Below are positions 1-10,600 of a stretch of 64,000 nt of DNA, piece by piece (position 1 is the first letter of the stretch; each line of letters starts with the position of its first letter). The position numbers and the translations under genes were made by a program. This DNA comes from Ovis canadensis (lineage: Eukaryota; Chordata; Mammalia; Artiodactyla; Bovidae). The notes below the pieces were generated by a model. It saw nothing but the letters and a program-made list of their open reading frames with translations, was not told the DNA's origin and ran no database searches. The stretch covers positions 33,310,501-33,374,500 of the forward strand of contig NC_091251.1 in assembly GCF_042477335.2 (NCBI RefSeq). Reading direction: 5' to 3'.

Positions 1-394
1 CCTGAAACATAGCAAATATTTGTCAAATGAATGTACAATTACCCTAAATTTACAACCACTGAATATTAAGGCTGAATGGGATTCCAAAATCTAGTCCAAG
101 ACTTGTCTTCATGGTGAGAAAACAGAGGCCCATACAGACCGTTTCTGCCAGACCACACAGCTCTGTAGTGGCAGCCTGGTTGGGAGCTCGACTCTTCTGA
201 ATTCCAGTGCTCTCAGTCCTTCCATGGTGCCTGGCTAGACTGGCTTCTACATGATACTTACAAATTGTTTTGATCATATATTGCCAATGTTCCTAAGGGT
301 TAACACTGGGGCACACATATGATAAATTTGGGGGTACCTGCCTTTAAGGAAGGCACTTATAACCTAGTCTAAGAGATAAGGGATACAGTAATTT
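1..394. other. Intergenic DNA, no gene recognised
   Basis: No splice-bounded coding segment or RNA gene is seen here. By mammalian synteny the next gene to the left should be REC8, but no REC8 exon is recognised. Confidence 0.5.
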
Positions 395-1060
395 GTTCAT
401 TCACTTAACAAATATTTATTACATGCCTACCATGTATCAGGCAGTCCTCCAGGCACTGAGGGTGTAGCAATGAACAAAATAAGTCCCTGTTCTCAAGGAA
501 TAGGAAAGGAGTGATGATAACCAAACAGACAAATAGAAACATATGTCATAATCTGTGCTGTGAAGAAAAATGAGGCAGCATAATGAAATAGTGAGGGGTG
601 CTATTTGGGTCAGGTGCTCCGGGAAGCTCTCTGAAGAGAAGGGGTAAAGCCAGTGTGCTTACCTGAAAGAAGAGTGTATCTGACACACACACAAAAAAAA
701 CACAAAACAAAACTTAGCAAGCACAGAGGTCCTGAGGCAGAAATGTGTTTGGCGGGTTCAAGGAGCCTAGAGCAAAGTGACTAAGAAGAATGGCAAGGGG
801 TGAGGTTAGAAAGGTGGATAGGAGTCACATTGCCTTGGAGGCCAAGGAAAGGATTTGGGCTCTTCCCTGAGTGAACAGAAAACTATTGGAGAGCTTTGAG
901 CAGAGGAGTGACATGATGAGATCTATGTGTTAAGAGGATCTCTTCTGTGTTGAGAATGGACTGATGGTGAACAAGAGAGGGAGCAGAAAAGATGTGGAAG
1001 GAAGCGGAAAGAAGAGGTGTGTGAGATAACAGTGGTTGAACAATCAGTCTTAGCGAGGGA
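395..1060 (+). mobile_element. L2 LINE fossil (3' region)
   Basis: The stretch follows the familiar L2 3' sequence: attcacttaacaaatattta near 401, then a 'catgcctaccatgtatcagg' motif, 'gcaatgaacaaaa', later 'ggtcctgaggcagaaatgtg', and 'gagcagaggagtgacatgat' near 898. It is diverged and non-coding. The family is recognised by eye, and the ends are approximate. Confidence 0.6.
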
Positions 1061-2170
1061 AGCAGAGGCCAGATTCTAGAGAGAATTCTGAAAGGGATGC
1101 TAGAACCAGCTGATGGGTTGGAGGTGGGGTATGACGGAACAGGAAGTAAAGGGCCTGTGCCTCTGCGCAGTCAGCACCCGACTTCCTCACTGCCTATGCA
1201 GGTGCCTGTCTCGGGAGGGACAAGGAAGGTCCAAGGAGGCGGGACGGCTCCAAAGCAGCGCTGATGTTTGTCAGGTGAGACAGTAAGGACTTTCTCAAGA
1301 AGCCAGACGTCTGTCTAGACTTAATGATGTGGCTGAACCACTCAAAGCTCATATAAGTGACATCACAGGAAGGAGCTGGTTTGGAAGGTTCCTGCTCTGC
1401 CCATCTGGTGTCCTGTACGGGGAGGGGGAAGCGGTGGCTATGGCAGTTGGGTAAGTGGTGAACTAGTTTGGTGAAGGTGAACGTCCAGAGAGATAGGAGG
1501 ACCACTGGCCTTGGGAAGAACTTCCAATTTGGGAGCAAGATAAACACGAGGTAAGGGAGAGAGGTGTTGGTGGATTTGGGCCCCTGGGATCCCCGCAAAT
1601 AGAGTGCTGCTGACATGGCAGTCTAGGTTAGGCTGTCTGACGTGGGGCTCAGGCGGAGTAAGGAGACCAGCATGGCAGCAACTTTCAGTTAGGGTGACAG
1701 TGCCGCAGACACTGGGAGAGAGTCCCCAGGACCTGATCTGCCTTGGGCACAGGAGGCTCAGCCCCTCGTCCCTCTTGATGTCCTCCCATGCCAGGCCCCA
1801 GGGCCTCGAGCTCATGGTTTCAGGTCTGTTCATTGAGGCTTCCAGGTAGGAGTTCAACCGTGGGCCGAATCAGAGGCCTCTAGCCACAGGCTGTGGACAC
1901 TGGACTTTCCCATGAGAGAAGGTGGCTCAGAACCCTTCTTGGTGGCTGACCCCAACCCTCCCTCCAGTCCTGGTTGCCTGGAGAATACAGAGAGCTGGGC
2001 CCAGAACCCACAGAGCCTGGACAACTCCCTTTCCAGAAACTGTGAGTGGATGAGGGGAGAGGGGCCCAGAGACACCAGCAGGAAGAGACCCTGGGAACCC
2101 TGCTCTCAGGCGACATCTCCACCATCTCCCTGTGACCCTGCTGCCTTCTTCTCTCAATGAACCCGATGAG
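1061..2170. other. Intergenic DNA downstream of IRF9, nothing recognised
   Basis: Open frames of up to about 140 codons exist on both strands. They overlap each other, match no protein I know and lack convincing splice boundaries, so they are read as chance. No repeat family was recognised. Confidence 0.4.
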
Positions 2171-2190
2171 GAGTCCTTTTTCAGTAACAT

Positions 2191-2196
2191 TTTATT
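2191..2196 (-). terminator. IRF9: IRF9 polyadenylation signal
   Basis: A canonical AATAAA on the minus strand (tttatt on plus), about 240 nt past the IRF9 stop codon at 2434-2436. This implies a 3' UTR of roughly 260 nt. Confidence 0.75.
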
Positions 2197-2433
2197 TTAA
2201 ATCCTTAGTGAAGATCTAAGACAAAAATATAAAGTGCTAGGTTTTAGGGTTGGGGGCGGAGGGAAGGGCCCACTGAGTTCACACCATTTGGACTTGCCTG
2301 TTCAGTTCCTCAGAGATGAAAGAGGGTATATCTCAAAATTGAAAAAAAAAAAGTCATTCTTGAGTTTCCCACCATCGGTGTCCATGAGGAGCTGAGGGAC
2401 AAAGTCACCTCAGACCACCAATGAGAACGCTCA

Positions 2434-5400
2434 CTAGGGGAGGCAGGTCGACCGCAAGGAGGCTGAGGCTGCCTCAAAGAAGACCGGCGGGATAGAGAGA
2501 GAAGGCAGGGGGTCCTGCAGGCTCTGCAGCAGAGACAGGGCGGCCGCCTGCTCCTCTGGGGTCTCCTTCAGCATACGTCGGGCAAAGGCCTGCTCCATCT
2601 GTGCAGAGAAGTTGGAGAGGGGTCTGTGGGCACCACAGGGCCGGATGCTATACCCCGGGGCTTCTTCCCCAGTACGCCCTTCTCTGGAACATACCACCCC
2701 CATGCAGGCAGGCTCTGCTGACTCACCTGCACCGCAATCAGACTCTGTGAGGTATGGCTGGGGTCAGGGTTCTCCTCCCAGAAATTGAGTGTCACCTGAA
2801 ACTTGGGTGGGGGCCCCAGGCCCTGGAAGTACCTGGCCAAGTCTGAGAGAGAAAAGGCCAGGAGTTGGAAGAAAGAGAAGACAGAAGGCCCCAGGCAGGG
2901 AAGGACAAAGGAGGAACCCATTACGGAGTTAGAGGGATGGTGATGGGGCCACTCGGAGAACAAGGCTAGAGCTGGAGCCCGGGGTGGTGACACTGCTGTC
3001 TTGTGCTAGGAACCAAACTGCTACTCACCTGAGGACAAACAGGGAAAGGGGCCCCCTTCAGGGGTAGCCGATCGTCACACACCCTGAAACCTCTCTGCTG
3101 GGGGAGCTCAGAGTCCGTTTGGCAGCAGCCCTGGCTGCTAACACAGCCATGACACACCTTGGTTGCCTGTTCACTCCCTTCCACACTGACGCTCTGCGTC
3201 CCCTATATTCCTGGCCCCAGTCCCAAGGTCCAGTTGAGAGCTGAATGGAGGCAGGAAGTGGAATTCTCAGCATGGTTGGGAGAGGGGGAACCCGAGGGCA
3301 GCTCAAGCAGTGGGTGAGAACATGTGACATGCGCAGCTCTCACAAGTGTGGATGGTCGTTGTGCGAGTGTGTCTAGCGGGCGAGGGGGGTGTGGCGCAAA
3401 GCGCACCTTCTTGTAATTACTGTATGCTTCCATGTGGTGGCGCTCCTGAGATGCGCTATTATGGTGCCGGGCTCCACCTGGGCCTCATCTTCTGTGGCCT
3501 TGGCCCAGGAAGCGGGGCTGCCAGGGCTGAGCCCTGGGATGTGCACCACACAAGTGCAGGGGCCAGGCCTGGACTGTGCTGGGGGATTGGCTGGAGGGAG
3601 CACAGGGTGACAGCCGGCCCAGAGGCGGGGAGTGGAGGTGGGGGAAAGGGCTCAGGTGCTTGGCTGGAGCAACCTCACCTCTGCAGAAGTAGTTGGTTCT
3701 GAAGAGCTCCACGCACTCGTTGATGGGCAGCAGGTGCGGACCCGGGCCAGATGGCATCTGGGGCGCATTCCAGGAGATAGGGATGGGGCAGAGGCGCTGC
3801 ACAAAGAGGCCCCGGGAGTTGCTGGCCAGCAGGACCCCTCTCTGGAGCTGGCTCAGCAGGCGCTGGGCGGGCTCGCATGGGTTGGGTTTGGGAAATATCA
3901 CCTGCTCCATGCTGCACTGGGAGCTTGAGGGCTCAGCCACGAGGCGGCAGTCTAGGCTCTGCACCTGGGCCTCACCCACCACACGCCCGTTGTAGATGAA
4001 GGTGAGCAGCAGCGAGTAGTCTGCAAGACAGAGAAAGGCCAGCTGCACCAGTGCCCTCCCGGGGGCCCACTGACTGGCAGGAAGTTCTGGAGAAATGAAG
4101 AGGGACGCCTTGCAAATCCAACACCCTCATTTTGCTGGCGAGGAACATGGGGCTCACAGAGAGAGACCAAATGAGGGCTGGTGAGCACCAGGCAGGCTGC
4201 GAGGCAGGGGCAGCAGCCGTACCTTCTGAGGACAGAGAAGACCCTTGCCTTTCCTATCCTCATCCCCCAACCCTCAGCAGCCGGGGGGGTCTTCCACTCA
4301 TGCTTTCCCAGCCCTTATGTGTGTGTCTGACTCTTTGCAACTCCATGGACTGTAGGCTTCCAGGCTCCTCTGTCCAAGGGATTTTCCAGGCAAGAATACT
4401 GGAGTGGGTTGCCATTTTCTTCTCTAGGGCATCTTCCCAATCCAGGGATCAAACCCAGGTCTCCTGCATTGCAGGCAGTTTCTTTACCACTACACCATGG
4501 GAATTCCCTGGCTCCCAGCACTCAGGAGAGGAGCTAATACACAGGTTTCCACTGAGGGCTTAATGCCCAGGGTCTTACAGTTTACAAGAGGGTCCCAGAG
4601 ATCAGGCCTCTACTTAACCCACAGAATCAACATCTCAAAGTGGATTTCCAGGGAAGAGAATGTGTAGGGGGTATTTTGGAGAAGTGAGTTGTGTGGAGTC
4701 TAGAATCTGGCAGGCATGCTGCCTAGAAACCAGTGCCTCTGGGTCAGGTAGCCGGCTGCAAGGCCTGACAGATTAGATAACACATGCATGGCCTTAGGAT
4801 GATGAAGGGAGACAGGGGCAGGGGTGAGTCACAAATGCCAAGTACCTGAATCTGGAGGGGGCAGAAGCTCCAGGGACAGCAATTCTCCCTGGAAAAGAGC
4901 CTCAGCTGTGTCCCCACCTGGAAGGGAGGCAGAGGTACTGGTCATTCAGAGTGGACCAGGGAGTCCAAGGGCCAGAGGGTGTGGTGTGGAGGATGACACA
5001 AGAGGCAGAGTACTCAGTACCTTCCTGAGGCTCAGGGCTGTTGCTGCTGCTGCTGCTGCTTCCGCTGCTCCCAAAGTCTAAACGGCCAGCTCCCCCATTG
5101 GTCTCCACTGTCTCCTGCAGACACAGTTCCTGTGGTTGGCCCACCTTGCCCCCAGTCACTGCTCTGCCCTCAGACCCACCCGGTTCCCTCCCCTGTTCTC
5201 ACATTCTGAGGGGGCTCCTGGAGCAAGGAGGGGCTGAGTATGCAGTTCTTTGTGGTAACCTCTTCCTCTTTCTTCTCAGGGAATGCAGAACTGTGGGGTC
5301 GCTTTGATGGTAATTTCTGGGTCCCTGATTGAGCTGTGGAACGTTGAGAGGGAGGCAAATGTCAGAGCCTTAAGTGGGCACAAAAGGAAGGGGAAAGACA

Positions 5401-6210
5401 GGAGGCAGTGAAAGGCGGGCAAGACTGGGCAGGGAACCTCCTTCCCAAGGACAGAGCAGATCTCTGAACGAGGGGCCTGGAGGGAGGCCCACCACCCTCC
5501 CAGGAGGCGCAGAACTCCATCCTTCCCCCCACATTCCACCCCCAGCTGCTGATTTTAGGAGTGGTGGGGCATAGGGACACCCACCGGGGACAGTTCCTGA
5601 TGGCAGCAGCCGGTACACCTTGTAGGGCTCAGCGCCATCCCTATGGCCGATCTCAGGAACCTCCTCAAATTCACAACTTTTGTTGAGAGCACAGCGCAAA
5701 CGAGTCTTCCAGATGGCAGGGCCTTCCGAGTTCCCCTCCTTGTACTTCCCCTTGAATACCGCCCAGGCCTAGAAGACAGCAGCAGTAAAGAAGAGATCAC
5801 TGGTAGTGGACCACTGACCCGGCTGGCTTCACAGATGTACAGCCTGAGCGCTCGCACAGAAGGGCTCAAGCTAGGTTTACGCTCAGCTGTTGCCACCATG
5901 AGATCCATGCTGAGTTTTGCCTTTCCATCTTGCGTGGGGCTGGTCTTACCCTCCAATCTCCCCTTTATCTGTCATCCTACAGGGTGTGCTCCATCCCTCC
6001 CTCCGAGAGGCCAGTTTCCAGGCCTTTCACCTTGAAAAAGGCGGCATCCTGGTCCTCCCGGAAGTCCTGCTTGCCTGCGTGCTTCCAGGGGATCCGGAAC
6101 ATGGTCTTGGCCGCATCCTCCCAGCACACTCCTGGGAATTGCCCACTCTCCACTTGCTCTACCACCCAGTTCCGGAGCTTTCGGGTGCAGCGCGTCCTGC
6201 CTGATGCCAT
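2434..6210 (-). CDS. IRF9: Interferon regulatory factor 9 (ISGF3 gamma / p48)
   Basis: DNA-binding subunit of ISGF3: it joins STAT1-STAT2 and binds ISRE elements in the nucleus after type I/III interferon signalling. Eight coding exons on the minus strand: 6031-6210, 5585-5768, 5203-5324, 5021-5114, 4846-4917, 3679-4020, 2727-2842, 2434-2598. All introns are GT-AG and the phases join into 424 codons. The start at 6210 gives MASGRTRCTRKLRNW, aligning with human residue 1. The N-terminal IRF domain carries the five-tryptophan repeat (W15, W30, W42, W62, W80). Residues 178-188 are serine-rich, and the IRF-association domain spans roughly 210-385. The last exon (M371 onward) runs about 30 residues beyond my recollection of the 393-residue human protein. 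A non-coding first exon lies upstream near 6966-7020. RNF31 lies upstream in the same direction. Confidence 0.97.
4316..4512 (-). mobile_element. Bov-tA SINE in IRF9 intron
   Basis: Ruminant tRNA-derived SINE in reverse complement, with the core 'actggagtgggttgccattt' and a 'tcaaacccaggtctcctgca' head. It lies between the coding exons at 4846-4917 and 3679-4020. Confidence 0.85.
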
Positions 6211-6965
6211 CCTGGGGATAAGAGCAACAGAAATGTCAGGGGAACTGACACTTTGGGAAGAGTGAGACCCTGGCCCTTGGGGTTGGCTTCTGGCCAAGGC
6301 CCCTGGAGATCCCATTTTTATTTTGCCTCCAGACATATCTCAAAATTCTAGGGTTGAATTGTTTCATTTCTGCCATCACTAGCAAGTACCAAAAATACTT
6401 TCAACATCCCAACTGTGACGTCTGGAGGGAAATCTGAGGCATTTGTCTTGATATTTTTCAGGAATCTACTGTTTGGAAGAGAATTCCCCTGGTGTCCTGC
6501 TCCAGGTGAGACGTCCTATCTTGATCCCCAGTGTTTACAGTAGCTGCTTCTGAAATGTCTCATCAGCCCTCTTCACCCACTACTCTCACAACTCCTTTGA
6601 TGTTTCCCAAACTTCCTCTGTGCTTGTCCCAGGAGCAGGTGGGGCAGGGAGCTGGGGGCTGGGGCAGAGCTGGGGCGGAAGTGGGCAGGGCCAGAAGGCA
6701 AGAAAACAATCAGGAGATGGGGCAGTCTTCTTCCCCAAACAGCCCCATAGCAGGCCCTCCTGCCCTTGGCCTGTAGGGCTTGGGACACTGGCCCCGGATC
6801 AGTCTTCACTCAGGACAAACTTCTAGCTCCCTAGCTCACAGGCCTTCTGCTGTCTATCCCTCAGTCTAGCAGAGGCGTCCCCAGAAGCCCCTACCCACCA
6901 CCTCCAGTCTGGCCAGGCTTTCCAAACCTAGGCCCAAGCTGATACCCATTTTTGGTTAATCTTAC

Positions 6966-7020
6966 CTGAGCTGCTGTGCAGGGAGTTCCAGGGCTCAGCC
7001 GACCTCAGCTCAGCTCAGCT
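6966..7020 (-). other. IRF9: IRF9 non-coding exon 1 (5' UTR), upstream end approximate
   Basis: A clean donor (CTCAG|GTAAGA on the minus strand, exon ending at 6966) sits about 750 bp upstream of the start-codon exon. Mammalian IRF9 genes have an untranslated first exon. The transcription start is a guess. Confidence 0.55.
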
Positions 7021-7073
7021 CCCAGCTGGGCAGCTTCCGTATCTCTCCACCCCTTCCTACAGTCCCCACCCTA

Positions 7074-7119
7074 AGTTTCAGTTCTCCTCCAGGGAGGGCC
7101 CTTTCCCTGAAATCACGTG
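7074..7119 (-). promoter_or_regulatory. IRF9: IRF9 promoter: ISRE-like, GAS and E-box cluster
   Basis: Within 46 bp upstream of IRF9 exon 1 are an ISRE-like AGTTTCAGTTCTCC (7074-7087), a palindromic GAS TTCCCTGAA (7103-7111, TTCN3GAA) and an E-box CACGTG (7114-7119). This suggests STAT/IRF autoregulation. The motifs are read directly; occupancy is inferred. Confidence 0.55.
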
Positions 7120-7622
7120 GTCTCAGAGTTGCAGGGCAACTGGTTACCACCAGGGGGAAGCAGCATCTGAGAACCTTATCTTTTGGAATCCGGCTGTCAG
7201 AAGATGGAGGAGGGCCTCTCCTACTTCAGGCTCCTTCCCTTTCCTCCCTTAGGATTCCCCTTGCTTGTATCTGACATCTCTATGACGCCGCTGCTTCCCC
7301 TGGGAGGCTGCAGTGTCCTGGAGTCTGGCCTGGGGCCTCTGGATAGCTCTGTACCACTTGCCCATCTATATTCCCCCCATGATGTCTGCTTGATACCTAC
7401 TAGGTGACCCCAGATATTAGCTGAATTCAATGAAAGAAACAAAGGAGGCAGGGAAGGAAGCAGCCCAGGCCAGGTGGCTGAATGGGGAGGGTTGCCCTTG
7501 GCCACCCACAAGTTTTTACAAAGCTCTGTTCACCCCACTCCCCTTTCCCTGGTGCCCCCGGATGGTTAGTTAGGTCAGGAAGGAAGAAGGACTACCAAGA
7601 AGCCTGGGCAAGGAAATGCCTC

Positions 7623-7628
7623 TTTATT
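7623..7628 (-). terminator. RNF31: RNF31 polyadenylation signal
   Basis: AATAAA on the minus strand 64 nt past the RNF31 stop codon. This leaves only about 600 bp between the end of RNF31 and the start of IRF9. Confidence 0.8.
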
Positions 7629-7691
7629 GGTGCTAGAGTTGTTCCTGTGGGAGTCGAACCACAGGCCCCTCTTTGGGACCCTCGCTCTCAG

Positions 7692-10600
7692 CTACTTCCT
7701 CCTGCGGGGGATACTCTGTCCCAAGGGCACCTCTTCTATCAGCTTCTGCAGAAAGAGAGAGAAGACAAATGATGCTGGAAGCCTGGGACTCAGACACAGG
7801 CTGGAAAGGGGACTCCTAGAGAGTGGGGTCAGAGGCAAGGCTGGAGGGGAGGCTTTACTTGTAACAGGCGGGCGTGGTAGGTGGGGGCATCCTCGCCAGG
7901 CAGCGCCTGGGGGCGCATGTGCAGGTAGCGCTCCGCAGCTGTCTCCAGTTCCTCCACTTCATACAGGGTGGCTGGGTCCAGTGAATGGGCGTTGATGAGG
8001 CTCACAAGATACTCTTTGTAGTGCGCCCTGAGGAGATGAAAGGGTAGAACATTTGTTCTGTTTGGCTGATTTTAACTGAGTGTGCTGGGCACTAGCGTAC
8101 TCGCAAGAACCAGACGGACGCCCCTCACCTGTTGCTCCTGTAAGCACTTGCCAACCTGTGCATGCTGCCTGCTGTGCCCTTGCCTGGAGGGCTCCCTCCC
8201 TCCCACTTCTCACAGGACCCACTACTCCCAGAGGCCCACTTCTCTGCCCAGGCACACCCCCAGTTCTCCCCACAACACCAAGCTCCATGCCCCGCCTGGC
8301 ACTCACTGGCAGAGGCCAGCATAGCCAGCAGGAGTCTCCTTGCCACAGGCTTCGTCCCGGAACCCGTTGGGAACTTCCTTCTGCTCCATCACTCGACAGC
8401 CACCTCGGGGTAAGGGAAGGAAGGGACCCTTTGCCTGGAGGAGGCCACTGACCACAAAGGCCCAGGGGAACGTGGGAGGCGGCCTCTGGGAAGAGGACTG
8501 AGAATAGGAGTCCCTGCTCTAATGGGGGTGGGGGGGGGGCATTGGGAAACAGATGCCACTGTGCCGACCACTTGTGATACAGAAGCAGGGACCTGCTGTC
8601 CTTGCATTTAGCTAAGCTCTTACAAGGTTAGCTTATTCTGTGAAGGTCTTACTCTATGCAGATGGTGAGAAGTGGGATAGATTTGAATCACATGCAACAT
8701 CTTTTCTGTTGTCCTCACAGAACCTAAAACAGTGCAACTAGTAAGTCTCATTAAATAGCCATTGAGTTAATTAATGAATCACTATCCTCTGGGAATGGGA
8801 GAATAAAATTAGCATCAAGGTACCAGGTGCTTGAATGTGGCCTTACATAAAACAGCTGGGCTGTACGCTGGACACGAGCCTGCTTCACAGAGGAAGAAAC
8901 AAGCCCGGGGAGGCTGACTCACCAAAGGACACAACAAGCAGGCGCAGGACGGGCTCTGCATTCTGGTTCAACCCCACACCCAAGCCCCCTTCATCCATCA
9001 CACAGCGGGAGCCAGCCCCTCCTCCCAGGCCTGTCCTGACACTCACCTCCGGGCACTGCCCGGGCCCCCGCTGGGGGTTCTGTGTTGAACATGACATTAT
9101 TGTCCTGAGGGCAGAAGGTTGGGAGTTAGTTTCCCTGGATGCCAGCCTGCTGATTTCTCCGCGTCCGACCTTTCCCTTCCTGCCACCCTACACCCTGCCT
9201 CCTCTCCTGGGCAGCTGGTAAACCAGCCAAGTTGGCCACCCGACCTGAAGTAGCTTTTGGAGCCGGAGAGCAGACCAGTCCCGCAGGTAGAAGAGGCAGT
9301 CTCGGGGGTGGTGGCCGTGCAGGGACTTCTTCACCCTGCAGTTAGGGTCTGGACATTTCTGGTGGAAACCCAGATGGGAGAGGGGCAGTTGGAAACTGTT
9401 GGGGTCCTGGCCTCTCAGGAACCCCTGCATGAGGGGTATAGTGGTGGGGGAGATGGAGGCATTGGAGGGTCCGGAGCAAGCAGAAGGCGGGAGGGGACAG
9501 AGAGAGGTGCTTCACCTCACCCACCCCCCGCCCCGGTCTCCTCTTCCCCTGGGCTGCTCCTCCACTGCCTCCACCCCTCCTCATGGGAGCCCCACCCTGC
9601 TACCCCTTCCATCCCAGGCCTGGGGGCTCACATTCTTGGCATAAAAGGCATTGTAGCAGCCGCTGCAGAACTGGTGGCGACACTGGGTGCAGTGAAAGTG
9701 CATGCAGCCTCCTCGGGCCAGTGCGTACGAGAACTTGCACTTGGGGCAGTCTGCAAGGGTCAGCAGGTCAGGGCTGGGGCTGCTCCTCAGCCCCAGGAAA
9801 GAGTGTCATTCTTCGCAGTGAGAGATGACTGGGCACCTTACCTATGCCGTTTTCCTGAAGGTACATCGCCAAGCCCTGGGCTTGGTATTCTGGGTCATTG
9901 GTGCGTTTCCAGTTCTGGAAATCTTCACAGCTCCGGCCTCGGTGCTGCTCCTCCCACTGCCAGAAGGAAGCAAGCTTCCCATGAAAGCGCCATGCCAGGC
10001 CCTGCTTGCTGGCCACCCCACTCAGATCCAGAGGGCCCTGACTCAGTGTACAGCTCTGTGCTCCAACACCAAACTGCAGGGCCAGCCTTGGTTCTCTCAT
10101 CTCTCCACACCTGACACATTCACCAGCAAGTCTCGTTTCTGTCACTCTAGCCCAGCTCCCCTTTTCTTTATCCCTCCTCTGACCGCCTTTACTTCAGGCC
10201 AGGTCAGGTCTCGCCTTGGTTGCTTGCCTCAAGGACCAGTCTCTCTGCCTCCACTCCTGCTCCCCTGTGGTTCAGCCTCCACCCGGCAGGCAGTGTGCCT
10301 CTGAATGCATACATCAGGCAGCTTCAACTGCACTGGGAGTGTTCTAGCTTGGAAGTTTGGAGGTAGGGTGGCAGGTGTTCACTTTATTATTGTGTTTCAT
10401 AAGACAGATGCAAATTTTTGGTATCAAATATTTAACTTTTTTTTTATGAAGAATAAACAGCCAATTTTATTGGGCTCACTCAGACTAGGAATCCATTCAA
10501 ATATTCAACATTTTAAAGGTACATGAAGGCACATAACCCCTTGTTCAGTCTTAGAATGAAAGGACCTGAGACTTCCCTGGTGGTCCAGTGCTCAAGACTC

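Noticed and set aside
1438-1857. 139-codon minus-strand frame left of IRF9
   Set aside because: It overlaps other frames of similar length and lacks any recognised motif or splice sites.
1-2170. REC8 exons expected by synteny
   Set aside because: None recognised; the gene probably starts beyond the left edge.
9257-10114. 285-codon open frame on the plus strand
   Set aside because: It is antisense to RNF31 exons 15-17 and their introns, matches no protein known to me, and the minus-strand exons are certain. Taken as a shadow.
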